Position numbers and translations under genes: made by a program
Notes under the pieces: generated by a model
The model's input: only the letters and a program-made list of their open reading frames with translations
The model's database searches: none
Told to the model about the DNA's origin: nothing
Shown: positions 17,057 to 26,232 of the stretch, one piece after another
Layout: the number at the start of each line of letters is the position of its first letter
How positions within the stretch are numbered: the stretch's first letter is position 1
NCBI RefSeq assembly: GCF_014697425.1
Contig: NZ_JACJRU010000060.1
Span: 1-35,623 of the forward strand
From: Nostoc sp. FACHB-110
GTDB lineage: Bacteria; Cyanobacteriota; Cyanobacteriia; Cyanobacteriales; Nostocaceae
Reading direction: 5' to 3'
DNA length: 35,623 nucleotides

Positions 17057-18736
17057 TTAATTTTCCATCATGCTGTTTTTAGAAGCGCAATGGTAAAGTT
17101 TAAAACTGTATTCTCCCGCAGCTTTACCAAATTGATTGTCTAGAATACATTGCTGAGAATTCACCTCTATTGGTGTGCGAAATTCAACCAACCATAAATC
17201 CAGCGGGTGCTTAATTTTCGCTATTGTTTCCTGTAATATTTGCACAGAATAAGTGTAACTTTCTCTGTTAGCATCTTGTCCTGCTAGAAAAAACTTTACC
17301 TTCAAGTCTGGTTGTGTTTGAAATTCCCAAGCTAACCCCATCATTCTACCAGTTTGTCCGTGATGAATATGTTTAGTAGCAATTAAAACGTCATTCCGAG
17401 AAACCTGATGAATCAGTGAGGCTAAAATATCTGGACGCTGATTTTGTAGATAACCAAGATTCCAATCTACAGTTATTCCTCCGAATAATGCTATCAGTAA
17501 GATAATACTAATTTGAATTTTTCCACTGCCAAGATACTGCCAACATCCTGCTAAAGCGGCTCCTAAAAGTAAAATCACTGCTGGTGCATAGATAAATTGA
17601 AACCTAGCGGCTAGAGTTAAATCTTTACCTAAAGCGTAAGTAAAAAATAAACATAAACCAATAGCTGTTAAAAGATACTCACAGATAATTTGTCGGCCTA
17701 AATAACTATCAATAGTATCTTGTTCCATTGTTAGTCCATAATAAAACTTGGGTAAGCTCCATATTAAAAATATTAGTGTGGCTACTCCAGAAGCAATTAC
17801 AACTCCTAAAGGTAAGCTGGTCAGTGCAGAAGGTAAAAGTAACAGCATACTAAGATTCCATAGCAATAATCGCCCTATTGGTTCTAGCCATCTGCTATGC
17901 GGGTTACTAATAGCAACCCAGTTGGTGAGATCACTGCTAGGAATACTTTGCACAAATGGTATCCAAACAAGACATCCAATTAATGTTCCTATTGCAACTA
18001 TTCCCATCCGCCAAAACTGTGTTGGTTTTAAGTTTTGCTGACGGTTACGCCAAATGTGTATCAATAATACTAGTGCTTCGGTCGTTAGTGTTAAGCTAAA
18101 AAAATAGTGGGTGGCGATGCCTAAACTATTAATTACGACCCAAGTTAATACTAGGCGAATAGATAAAGATTGCTGACGATGGAGTAATTTAATAGCTTGA
18201 ACACAGCAACATAAAGAAGCAATCACTAATAAAATTGCTAAAGTGTAATGTCGGGCTTCCCTACTCAAAAAAATAAAATATGGCGAAACAGCCATCATGG
18301 CTGCTGCCATCTGCCCTACTAACTGGGAACGAAAGGTCAGATAACCAAAGCCAAACATGGCAGGTATTGATAATACACCTAACACGGCACTAAGCGATCG
18401 CGCCACCCAAATCGAGGCGATTTCTCCTGGTTGCGAAAAGAATTTCATCCAGAAATGAGCCAAAGCAAAATAGATTGGCGGATGAGTACTTTCTGCCAAT
18501 AGTTCTTGAGTAACTGCATTGATGCCATGAGCCAGATTCACTTGTAGTGGCTGTAATAATATATCGGAACTAATAATTTCATTTAGTGTTACTGTATGGA
18601 AAGTATTTCCCAGGCTAAAAACTATAGTCGCGCACTCATCAGTCCAAGGAGGTAAAGCAGCCAGACGCGAAAAGCGTAAAATAGTACCAATAGCCAGCCA
18701 TAATAGCAGTAGCAACAAGTGAGGGCGATTTTTCAC
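17057..18736 (-). CDS. Multi-pass membrane glycosyltransferase, GT39/PMT-like
   Basis: A 559-aa inner-membrane protein with about ten hydrophobic segments. The first helix (HLLLLLLWLAIGTILRFSRL) is followed by LPPWTDECATIV, the periplasmic-loop acidic motif (W-x-D-E) of the GT-C fold used by PMT and ArnT-type enzymes to take sugars from polyprenyl phosphates. STHPPIYFALAHFWMKFF, the usual second helix region with an HPP motif, also fits, and a soluble C-terminal part (about 440-559) follows. The substrate is unknown; protein or cell-envelope glycosylation is likely. The start codon is GTG with a weak ribosome-binding site. It is 74-84 bp upstream-adjacent to pheA on the same strand and may be cotranscribed with nothing else. 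Confidence 0.85.
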   Translation of the reverse strand: MKNRPHLLLLLLWLAIGTILRFSRLAALPPWTDECATIVFSLGNTFHTVTLNEIISSDILLQPLQVNLAHGINAVTQELLAESTHPPIYFALAHFWMKFFSQPGEIASIWVARSLSAVLGVLSIPAMFGFGYLTFRSQLVGQMAAAMMAVSPYFIFLSREARHYTLAILLVIASLCCCVQAIKLLHRQQSLSIRLVLTWVVINSLGIATHYFFSLTLTTEALVLLIHIWRNRQQNLKPTQFWRMGIVAIGTLIGCLVWIPFVQSIPSSDLTNWVAISNPHSRWLEPIGRLLLWNLSMLLLLPSALTSLPLGVVIASGVATLIFLIWSLPKFYYGLTMEQDTIDSYLGRQIICEYLLTAIGLCLFFTYALGKDLTLAARFQFIYAPAVILLLGAALAGCWQYLGSGKIQISIILLIALFGGITVDWNLGYLQNQRPDILASLIHQVSRNDVLIATKHIHHGQTGRMMGLAWEFQTQPDLKVKFFLAGQDANRESYTYSVQILQETIAKIKHPLDLWLVEFRTPIEVNSQQCILDNQFGKAAGEYSFKLYHCASKNSMMEN

Positions 18737-19070
18737 GACTGAATTTTGTCAACCTCTTATAACTTGAAATTTTTGGCTTACTCGATAAAATAATATAAGT
18801 AATTCTTTATACTTTATACGCAAGATAATTTTTTTCATAGACAATATCTGCATCTACAATCAATTTATGAAGCTAAAATTTGTCGAATTTGTTTTATAAT
18901 TTTAGAAGGACTAATTTTTTTGAAAGTATCTATACCAAAAAAATAATAGCAAAAAATCTCATCTGTATATAAGCAATATTTATTTTGCGATTGTTTTAGC
19001 AAATAACCAAGAACAAGCATAATAAAATAATTAATATATAGAAGTATAAAACAATTGCTTTTTGCAAATC
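18737..19070. other. AT-rich divergent promoter region
   Basis: 334 bp between the divergent glycosyltransferase and DUF1997 genes. It is very AT-rich with several A and T tracts, and should contain both promoters, but I could not single out convincing -35/-10 pairs, repeats or genes. Confidence 0.4.
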
Positions 19071-19658
19071 ATGTCTACTAGGTTTACTGCTTCCCAATCG
19101 GTAAAAATCGCTGTACCGTATCAGCCTATTCCGATCCAGCATTACTTACGTCAGCCTCAACGTTTAGTAAATGCCTTAGTTGATAATAGTCGGATTCAGC
19201 AACTTTCTGAAGAAGTATTTCGCTTAAAAATGCGTCCTCTATCTTTTATGTCATTAAGTATTCAGCCTACGGTAGACATGAGAGTTTGGGCTGAATCAAA
19301 TGGTACAATTTATTTGCGATCGCTAAGTTGTGAAATCCTCGGTTTTGAGTATATTAACCAACGTTTTAGTCTGAATTTAAAAGGTTATTTATCACCCCAT
19401 CAATCTAGTAGTGGTACTCGTCTGGAAGGAAAAGCTGATTTAGAAGTAAAAGTAGAACTACCTCCACCATTTTCTCTCACCCCAAAGCCAATTTTAGAAG
19501 CTACTGGCAATGGTTTGCTCAAAAGTGTATTAGTTACAGTTAAGCAAAGATTGTTACATCACTTACTGGCAGATTATCGCCATTGGGTGACATCGCAAAT
19601 GGCAGATAAAGCCTTAAAAGATAATAGTGGAGATTTGCCAATTTTCAATTTAGAATAA
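19071..19658 (+). CDS. DUF1997 family protein
   Basis: 195 aa from the ATG at 19071; an upstream TTG at 19062 is less likely. It matches the DUF1997 pattern found in cyanobacteria and plants: an N-terminal IAVPYQPIPIQHYLRQPQRL, a START-like lipid/hydrophobic-binding-type core (MSLSIQPTVDMRVWAE, LSCEILGFEYINQRFSLNLK) and a C-terminal helix (LKSVLVTVKQRLLHHLLADYR). No signal peptide or membrane helix is seen. The function is unknown; the fold comment is a family-level inference. It is isolated, with long non-coding DNA on both sides. Confidence 0.85.
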   Translation: MSTRFTASQSVKIAVPYQPIPIQHYLRQPQRLVNALVDNSRIQQLSEEVFRLKMRPLSFMSLSIQPTVDMRVWAESNGTIYLRSLSCEILGFEYINQRFSLNLKGYLSPHQSSSGTRLEGKADLEVKVELPPPFSLTPKPILEATGNGLLKSVLVTVKQRLLHHLLADYRHWVTSQMADKALKDNSGDLPIFNLE

Positions 19659-19892
19659 GGCTCACTCCGTATTAGATAAACTGTTTTTATAAAAATACAT
19701 AGCTAGTAGTAAATAATTTAGCCTCACTACTAGCTATGAAGTTTCATGCTCATTAGTCTAAAATAAGTCCTTCATTTTTTAAATCCATATTTGAGGGCAA
19801 GCTACAAGCACCCTCATCTTCAAGAATTACTGCTAGTTGATGAGACATAGCTTTCTAATCATCTGATACGTTAGATTCACTTTTTCCAACAC

Positions 19893-20020
19893 AATAGACC
19901 TCTTGCATGAATCAGATTGTACCTATTAAAAAAGTGAATTTTCCATAACTCTTTACGCCTTTGCGCCTCTGCGTGAGGTTGAAAATTCGTGTTTTATAAC
20001 CTTCGTGCAAGAAGTCTAAT
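19893..20020. mobile_element. MITE-like inverted-repeat element
   Basis: Terminal inverted repeats of 19 bp with 16 matches (AATAGACCTCTTGCATGAA at 19893-19911; the complement of TTCGTGCAAGAAGTCTAAT at 20002-20020) enclose about 90 bp without a coding frame. Subterminal TTTTCCATAAC and GTTTTATAAC segments also resemble each other. Ends of the AGACCTCTTGCA type recur in Nostocales intergenic DNA. No target-site duplication is certain. It carries one CTTTGCG-type repeat inside. Confidence 0.6.
19951..19979 (+). repeat. CTTTGCG-type repeat, copy 1
   Basis: A tract of degenerate heptamers (CTTTACG, CCTTTGCG, CCTCTGCG) ends in TGAGG. It lies inside the MITE-like element and is about 85 percent like copy 2, 170 bp downstream. 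Confidence 0.7.
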
Positions 20021-20120
20021 AATGATAAATCAAAGTTTTTAACGAGCGATCAAATATTGTTTATGGATGTTGCTGAATCAGAATGTGAAATATCAAATTA
20101 GCCTTCCTGTTTCTTTGTAA

Positions 20121-20149
20121 CTTTGCGTCTTTGCGCCTTTGCGTGAGAC
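20121..20149 (+). repeat. CTTTGCG-type repeat, copy 2
   Basis: CTTTGCG, TCTTTGCG and CCTTTGCG follow each other and end in TGAGA, just after the rnhB stop on the other strand. The same phrase is widely scattered in cyanobacterial intergenic DNA. Apart from these repeats and the MITE, 19659-20165 shows nothing recognisable. Confidence 0.7.
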
Positions 20150-20165
20150 AAAAAATGTGTAAGCC

Positions 20166-20825
20166 CTATAAGTGCTGAATTTGACAAGGGCTAAAAGACT
20201 TACGATGCAAAGACGAAGCACCGTATTGTCGCAACGCCTGTAAATGTTTTGGGCTACCGTATCCTTTATTCTTGGCTAAGTCGTACTGGGGATACTTTGC
20301 AGCTAAACGCAGTATTAAATCGTCACGCCAGACTTTAGCCACAATACTAGCAGCTGCGATGGAAAGCGATCGCTCGTCACCTTTAACTATAGTTTCTTGA
20401 GGTACTGACAAATCTTTAATTAATTGATTCCCGTCAACCAAGCAAAGCGCAGGCTGTACTTTGAGTTTTAGTACAGCCCGTTTCATCGCTAACAGCGTTG
20501 CTTGCAAGATATTAATTTGGTCAATTTCCGCAGTTGCCGCAAAACCGATTTTCCAGTCTGTTGCTAACTGGCAAATCTGTGTTGCTAGCTTGGTTCTGCG
20601 AATACTTGACAGCTTTTTACTATCGTTAATTCCAGCAGCTATGAGTTCTGGAAAAGCACTAGCTGGTAGAATGACTGCTGCTGCAACTACAGGGCCAAAT
20701 AAAGCACCACGCCCAACTTCATCGACACCCGCAATCAATCCAGGGATGCCGACTAAATTAGGTGTGAACTCCAACCAAGGGAGTTCTGCTGGTACAACAG
20801 CAGTCGCTGGTAAATCTACCTCCAT
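20166..20825 (-). CDS. rnhB: Ribonuclease HII
   Basis: A 219-aa endonuclease that cleaves RNA in RNA-DNA hybrids and starts removal of misincorporated ribonucleotides. The catalytic GVDEVGRG (Asp35, Glu36), LVDGNQ, and KGDERSLSIAAASIVAKVWRD motifs are complete, and YPQYDLAKNKGYGSPKH is the C-terminal substrate-clamp region. It starts 8 bp after the rne stop with a GGAG upstream, so it is cotranscribed with rne. That pairing links mRNA decay and RNA-DNA hybrid repair. Confidence 0.98.
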   Translation of the reverse strand: MEVDLPATAVVPAELPWLEFTPNLVGIPGLIAGVDEVGRGALFGPVVAAAVILPASAFPELIAAGINDSKKLSSIRRTKLATQICQLATDWKIGFAATAEIDQINILQATLLAMKRAVLKLKVQPALCLVDGNQLIKDLSVPQETIVKGDERSLSIAAASIVAKVWRDDLILRLAAKYPQYDLAKNKGYGSPKHLQALRQYGASSLHRKSFSPCQIQHL

Positions 20826-20833
20826 AGGAGATA

Positions 20834-22891
20834 TTAACCGTCCTCAGACGTAGAATCGACAGCCGAGGAACGACGACGGCGGCGACGGCTACCTGTCGCG
20901 GAAAGGTTTGCTTCCGCGTCTTCAGTGTTAGGTGCAAATCCATCCAAGTCCACTTTTTCGGGCGGTGAAGATGTTGGCTCTAACTCCACTGGTGCAGGGG
21001 TATTGACTTCCTTACTTGGTGTATTAATAGTTGTAGCTAAAGAAGATTCTAATGGTGTATTTGCGCCTTGTCCTGGCTGAACAATATTAATGATTACTGA
21101 TTTGGGATTTTTGACTTCTCGGTCTAATTTCACTAGGGGGGATACTCCCATCAAGGCGAAAACATCTTGTTCCTCTAGAGTCATCTCCACAGTTCTAATC
21201 TCTGGTGGTTCCACCACTGGCTTGACTGGTTCTGTTTTGATCACTTTATTGCGTTCGACTCTTTCCGTCCAACCGGATTTGCCTATGCTTGGTGTGGGAA
21301 TTTCTGGTGTGGGGCCTAAGTCAACATCGGTATCAAGTTCTAGGTCAGTATCATTTTCAAAGCCGAGAGAATTTGGGGCAAGCCTTTGCTCATCTCTACC
21401 ATTTGCGCCATTGATGCCAATACGTTTACGACGGGTGCGGCTATTACGTTTATTGTTATCACCTAGTTCATGATAACTAGGATGATTCATTAAATTTAAG
21501 GCACTTAAGTCGGCATCATTATCAAAATTGTCGCCAAAAGTATCAAAGCTTTCTCGTGGTTCAGAAATTCGCGCGACTGGTAAACGAGGTTCTCTTTGCG
21601 GTAAGGGTACAAAACGTTCGGGAATTTCTGCTGGTGTGGGTAAACGGGTTTCTGTTTCACCTGGAAGATGGACAATGTGACCTAAGCCACCGCAGGTTGG
21701 ACAAGTACCACCAAATAATTCGTAAATATTTTGACCTTGACGCTTGCGAGTCAGTTCTACTAAGCCGAGTTCTGTGAGTTGGGCGATTTGGGGACGGGCT
21801 TTATCTGCTTTTAGGGCTTTGTTGAAATGTTCCAGGACGTGCAGTTGGTCACGCCGAGATTCCATATCAATGAAGTCTACAACAATCACCCCAGCAATAT
21901 TCCGCAGTCGCAATTGCCTAGCTATTTCTGTCGCAGCTTCGCAGTTTGTCCACAATACTGTTTCTCTGGCTGTTGCCGATCGCGTGAAGGAACCAGAGTT
22001 AACATCTATTACTGTGAGGGCTTCTGTCGGTTCAATAATGATGTAACCACCAGAAGGTAAATCGACTCTTGGTTTGAGGGCTTCTCGAATCGCGGCATTG
22101 ATCCGGAAGTATTCTAATATGGGTGAGCGATCGCGGTGATGATCAATTAACAATCCTTGGGGTGTTTGTCCACCACTCCAGTTTTGCAAGTACTGTTTCA
22201 CCCGCTTCAAGCCAGTGCTGGAATCTACCACAATTCGGTTGACATCCGCACCATACATATCCCGCAATACACGCTGAATAAAGTCATCATCTCGATTCAA
22301 TAGTGCTGGCGCGCGAGTCGATTGTGCTTCTTGCTGAATCGCCTCCCATTGCTTTTGCAGCACTTCCAAGTCTTCCATGATGGCTTCTTCGGGTTTGCCT
22401 TCTGCTTCTGTACGCACTAGCAAACCCATACCCGCCGGTTTGATTAAGATTGCTAACGCCCGGAGGCGGTTGCGCTCGTTTTCACTTTTAATCCGACGGG
22501 ATAAATTTACGCCCCGACCATAGGGCATGAGTACTACATAGCGTCCAGGTAAAGTAATGTTACCAGTTAGCCGCGGCCCTTTCGTACCGGTTGGCTCTTT
22601 CATTACTTGCACCAGAACTTTTTGCTGAGGCGTTAATAGTTCTGTAATCGCTGCTGCTGTGCGCTTTATCCTTAATGGCCCTAAGTCAGTGACATGAATA
22701 AAGCCATTACGTTCTGGATCACCAATATTTACAAAAGCCGCGTCAATTCCAGGCAATACATTTTCTACTACACCTAAATAAATATCACCGATTTGGTGAT
22801 GCCCTGTGGCTACAACCAGTTCTTGTATTTGATCTTCAGAAAATACGGCAGCAATTTGATGCTGCTCTGCGATAATAATTTGTTTTGGCAT
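20834..22891 (-). CDS. rne: Ribonuclease E/G
   Basis: A 685-aa endoribonuclease that starts mRNA decay and processes rRNA and tRNA precursors. An S1 domain lies near 36-120 (GDIYLGVVENVLPGIDAAFV). The DNase I-like catalytic part carries metal ligands Asp296 (TVIDVNSGSF) and Asp342 (VVDFIDMESRRDQ), and the Zn-link is Cys397/Cys400 (GTCPTCGGLGH). The C-terminal third is low-complexity and acidic, ending in RRRRRRSSA (669-677), the cyanobacterial peptide reported to recruit polynucleotide phosphorylase. It lacks the long E. coli scaffold. The ATG is preceded by GAGGAAA. It may be autoregulated through its leader, as in other bacteria. Confidence 0.97.
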   Translation of the reverse strand: MPKQIIIAEQHQIAAVFSEDQIQELVVATGHHQIGDIYLGVVENVLPGIDAAFVNIGDPERNGFIHVTDLGPLRIKRTAAAITELLTPQQKVLVQVMKEPTGTKGPRLTGNITLPGRYVVLMPYGRGVNLSRRIKSENERNRLRALAILIKPAGMGLLVRTEAEGKPEEAIMEDLEVLQKQWEAIQQEAQSTRAPALLNRDDDFIQRVLRDMYGADVNRIVVDSSTGLKRVKQYLQNWSGGQTPQGLLIDHHRDRSPILEYFRINAAIREALKPRVDLPSGGYIIIEPTEALTVIDVNSGSFTRSATARETVLWTNCEAATEIARQLRLRNIAGVIVVDFIDMESRRDQLHVLEHFNKALKADKARPQIAQLTELGLVELTRKRQGQNIYELFGGTCPTCGGLGHIVHLPGETETRLPTPAEIPERFVPLPQREPRLPVARISEPRESFDTFGDNFDNDADLSALNLMNHPSYHELGDNNKRNSRTRRKRIGINGANGRDEQRLAPNSLGFENDTDLELDTDVDLGPTPEIPTPSIGKSGWTERVERNKVIKTEPVKPVVEPPEIRTVEMTLEEQDVFALMGVSPLVKLDREVKNPKSVIINIVQPGQGANTPLESSLATTINTPSKEVNTPAPVELEPTSSPPEKVDLDGFAPNTEDAEANLSATGSRRRRRRSSAVDSTSEDG

Positions 22892-22982
22892 TCAATTTCC
22901 TCAAAAATCGGCAGCGCGCGCCTATGTAGTTCTGGAGGTTTGTTATGCCCCTCGCCCCTACCAGCTGCAACAGGCGTTGCTG

Positions 22983-23010
22983 ATAATAAAAATTGTGAAT
23001 GTAAGCTCAA
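22983..23010 (-). promoter_or_regulatory. Candidate rne promoter
   Basis: On the minus strand TTGAGC (23005-23010) is followed after 16 bp by TATTAT (22983-22988), each one or two bases from consensus. It would give a leader of roughly 85 nt before rne. It lies downstream of the terminator at 23089-23113, which would make rne-rnhB its own unit. Confidence 0.4.
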
Positions 23011-23088
23011 AGTGATAGAGCTATTGACTAGGTAATTGCGTTGACACGCCTGTTTATTCCAGAACGGCTGCATATTGTTTAAGTAAAT

Positions 23089-23113
23089 AAATCAACCGTC
23101 CGTGGGTTGATTT
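23089..23113. terminator. Bidirectional terminator in the rne upstream region
   Basis: AAATCAACC and GGTTGATTT form a perfect 9-bp stem with a 7-nt loop. TTT follows on the plus strand and TATTT on the minus strand. It separates the radical SAM gene from rne in a 563-bp gap (22892-23454). A weaker pairing (AAAAGCA/TGCTTTT, 23162-23200) lies beyond it. Confidence 0.7.
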
Positions 23114-23454
23114 TTGATGCGATACCTACACCATCAAGGGATTAGGCATTCAGCAATTGTAAAAAGCATAGAGCTAGAGAAGCCGATGGAGCCTGCTTTT
23201 AAGTTACTAGTTCACTCAAGTTGCTATAAAGAGAGGTTGTTTTTTAATCCGCTTGTTGCTTATCTGGGATAAAATCCTAGAATTTGCTCTCTAATATCTT
23301 CGCTTTCGCTCCCTGAGTATAAGGGTAGTGAACCAGTTAATTCAATGCAGCGCCAGAAAATTTCTCTTCATCCCATTCTAACGCAACCTTGCTAAAAATC
23401 AATTCCTACGATGTATGGCATCAGGGCGACTACTAGCAAGTCACCCTTGAAGGA

Positions 23455-26085
23455 TTATACTCCTAAAACTAATTGATTGCGGTGAATTTGCAGGAGTTGA
23501 AATTCGACACCTGCAACCGCTTCTAGCATAGAGAGGATTTGCTCAGGACGCAAGGAAACGCCGTCATTGCGACAACTACCGAGATAACGTACAACACAAG
23601 TAGATTCTGCTACGCTTTGTTGTGTTTCTACTAATGTAAATTCAAACAAGCGATCGCGCAGATTTACTATTTGAGTTTTACCCGATTTATTGGTTTGCTC
23701 TAGGTTAATTTCTGCCTTGGCTAAGATGGCATCAATCCACTCTTGCCATTGTGCTGCTGTAGCTTCTCCTTGTACTAATACCGTAATCAAGTATTCGGCT
23801 GCGGCTAAGGCTTGGTTGGCTGATGGAGATTTTAAATCTATCTCTGCTACTTGATATATTGGTATATCGCTGGGCAGTTCCTCGGCTAACTTTGCCTGAA
23901 AAGTTTCCGTGTCTACTGGTGTAGTTAACTCAAAATCGACAATTTCGCCACTGCTCGTAGCACCTAAAGGTAAAGCACTGGCAATCATAATTCGGGGGTT
24001 TGGGTGAAATCCACCTGTGTAAGCGACAGGCAAACTCGCACGGCGCACAACTCGATCAAGTAAACGCAGCAAATCAAGATTACCTAGCAAAGCCATGTCA
24101 CCTTGCTTACCAAACCAGACACGCAATCTTTGGACTTTGGTAGTGTTGGGAACAAACTCACCTGCAAATTGGGGTATTGGCGGCGGCTCAATCACAATAT
24201 TGTGGCCGAAGTCTGTGCCGCAGACACCGCAATGGGAACAACCTGCAAAAGAACAATCCGGGACAATTGCTGCTTCTAAAGCGCGTTGCAAGTCTTCTTT
24301 CAACCATTTTTTATCAATGCCAGTATCAATATGATCCCAAGGCAGTGGTGCATCTACAGAAGAATGAAGGCTCAGGGATGAATCTTCATTCATACTTCTG
24401 ACTTCAGCCTTCATACTTTCTGTAAAGTTCCATTCGCCGTTTTCGACTTGGCGATATTTCCAGTCTAGACCTGCTTCTTTAATCGCATTACCCCAAGCGG
24501 TGAAGGCTTTATCTAAACTGTCATACCAAGAATCCATACCTGCACCTAATTCCCAGGCGCGGCGGAGGACTTGACCCAAAGTGCGATCTCCTCTACCGAT
24601 GAAGTCTTCCATTGCCGAAATGCGGACATCGGTGAAGTTGACTTTCACTCCCCGCATCCGGCGGAATTCTTGCCGCAGTAAGTTTTGTTTGCGTTCAAAT
24701 TCCGCAGTGGCGACGGAGTGCCATTGAAATGGTGTATGGGGTTTGGGTGTAAAGTTGGAAATTGTCAGGTTAAAGTTGAGCGGTCTTCTACCTTTACCCC
24801 GACATTCTCTTTGTAGCCAACGGACTGTTTCAGCAATGCCTAAAACATCTGCATCTGTCTCACCTGGCAAGCCAATCATAAAATAGAGTTTGATTTTATC
24901 CCAGCCTTGTTCCCAAGCTGTTTTCACACCTCTTAATAATTCTTCATTGGTCAAACCTTTATTCACAATATCCCGCATTCTTTGGGTTCCGGCTTCTGGT
25001 GCAAAGGTTAAGCCACCTTGGCGTGTACCACCGAGAATGTTGGCAATGTTCTCATCAAATCTATCTACACGCTGACTTGGTAAAGACAGGGAAATGTTTT
25101 CATTTTTTAACCGATTTTTAATTTCCATCCCCACCGCCGGTAGGGCTAAATAATCGGAACAACTCAAAGATAGTAAAGAAAATTCATTGTAACCAGTCGT
25201 CCGCATTCCCTGTTCAATGGCATCTACCACTTTTTCTGGTTCCACATCTCGCGCTGGACGGGTAAGCATTCCTGGTTGACAAAAGCGACAGCCACGGGTA
25301 CAACCACGACGAATTTCTATTGTCAGGCGATCGTGTACTGTTTCGACGTAGGGAACTAAGCCAATAGAATAGGCGGGTATGGGTGTGGCAACTCTTCTGA
25401 TAATCCGCTTTGGCACATCGGGGCGGTTGGGATGGACTGAACCATCACTTGCCAGATCATAAAACTGGGGAACGTACACCCCTGGTATTTGTGCCAAGTC
25501 GAGTAATAAATCGCGGCGACTCAATTTGGCTTGTTTGCCTTCTGCCAACACCATACCGATTTCGGGTAAGAGTTCTTCACCATCACCTAAAGCGAAGAAG
25601 TCAAAAAAGTCGGTGTAGGGTTCAGGGTTTGAGGTTGCTGTTTGTCCACCAGCAAAAATTAGCGGATGATTCCCGGTGGCTCGTTCTTGCCATGTGAGGG
25701 GAATTCCTGCTAAATCCAACATTTCTAAGATGTTGGTTGCCCCCAATTCGTAACTGAGACTAAAACCTAAAATATCAAATTCTGGTAGCGATCGCTTAGA
25801 CTCTACAGCAAACAAGGGCGTGTTTGTTTCCCTTAACTTTGCTGCTAAGTCTGTACCGGGGAGGTAAGCGCGATCGCATAGTTGGCGTGGTTGGGCATTT
25901 AAAATGTTATAGAGAATAATATGCCCCAAATTGGACGAGCCAACTTCATATACTTCTGGGTAGGTTAATACCCACCTAATAACTGCCGTTTCCCAAGGCT
26001 TATGTACTGCTAGGCGTTCGTTACCGAGGTAACGCGCGGGTTTTAAAATATCCGATGTAATTAATTTTTCAACTGCAACAGCCAC
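23455..26085 (-). CDS. TIGR03960-family radical SAM protein with B12-binding-like and DUF2344 domains
   Basis: An 876-aa protein. The N-terminal part resembles a cobalamin-binding fold (about 30-220). The radical SAM core follows with cluster cysteines Cys262, Cys266 and Cys269 (RRGCTRGCRFCQPG). A Cys-rich segment CSFAGCSHCGVCGTDFGHN sits near 610-630, and the C-terminal DUF2344 domain (TIGR03936) begins at RVWFGKQGDMALLGNLDLLR. The reaction is unknown; families with this layout are often found beside rne/rng genes, as here, so a role in RNA or ribosome modification is suggested but unproven. The start is GTG with a weak ribosome-binding site. It is on the same strand as rne but a terminator lies between them. 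Confidence 0.92.
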   Translation of the reverse strand: MAVAVEKLITSDILKPARYLGNERLAVHKPWETAVIRWVLTYPEVYEVGSSNLGHIILYNILNAQPRQLCDRAYLPGTDLAAKLRETNTPLFAVESKRSLPEFDILGFSLSYELGATNILEMLDLAGIPLTWQERATGNHPLIFAGGQTATSNPEPYTDFFDFFALGDGEELLPEIGMVLAEGKQAKLSRRDLLLDLAQIPGVYVPQFYDLASDGSVHPNRPDVPKRIIRRVATPIPAYSIGLVPYVETVHDRLTIEIRRGCTRGCRFCQPGMLTRPARDVEPEKVVDAIEQGMRTTGYNEFSLLSLSCSDYLALPAVGMEIKNRLKNENISLSLPSQRVDRFDENIANILGGTRQGGLTFAPEAGTQRMRDIVNKGLTNEELLRGVKTAWEQGWDKIKLYFMIGLPGETDADVLGIAETVRWLQRECRGKGRRPLNFNLTISNFTPKPHTPFQWHSVATAEFERKQNLLRQEFRRMRGVKVNFTDVRISAMEDFIGRGDRTLGQVLRRAWELGAGMDSWYDSLDKAFTAWGNAIKEAGLDWKYRQVENGEWNFTESMKAEVRSMNEDSSLSLHSSVDAPLPWDHIDTGIDKKWLKEDLQRALEAAIVPDCSFAGCSHCGVCGTDFGHNIVIEPPPIPQFAGEFVPNTTKVQRLRVWFGKQGDMALLGNLDLLRLLDRVVRRASLPVAYTGGFHPNPRIMIASALPLGATSSGEIVDFELTTPVDTETFQAKLAEELPSDIPIYQVAEIDLKSPSANQALAAAEYLITVLVQGEATAAQWQEWIDAILAKAEINLEQTNKSGKTQIVNLRDRLFEFTLVETQQSVAESTCVVRYLGSCRNDGVSLRPEQILSMLEAVAGVEFQLLQIHRNQLVLGV

Positions 26086-26165
26086 TGCGCTATCTTTTAG
26101 CTACTTTTATGATTTTTAGATAATCACCTCCAACCTTAGCATTGATCTGGTCTACCCATTGGTTG

Positions 26166-26212
26166 ATCTTTGTAACTGACAACATCAATTTTTCCAAATT
26201 GGTTACAAAGAT
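26166..26212. repeat. Nested inverted repeats after the STAS gene
   Basis: Perfect 11-bp arms ATCTTTGTAAC (26166-26176) and GTTACAAAGAT (26202-26212) enclose a second hairpin CAATTT-TTCC-AAATTG. It lies 21 bp past the STAS stop and before the radical SAM start on the minus strand. It could end STAS transcription or bind a regulator. Confidence 0.65.
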
Positions 26213-26232
26213 AATTTATGTGATATGATGAG

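Noticed and set aside
21090..22060. Plus-strand frames opposite rne
   Set aside because: They lie opposite conserved rne codons and have no recognisable domain. The Ser/Arg-rich translation is a complement effect.
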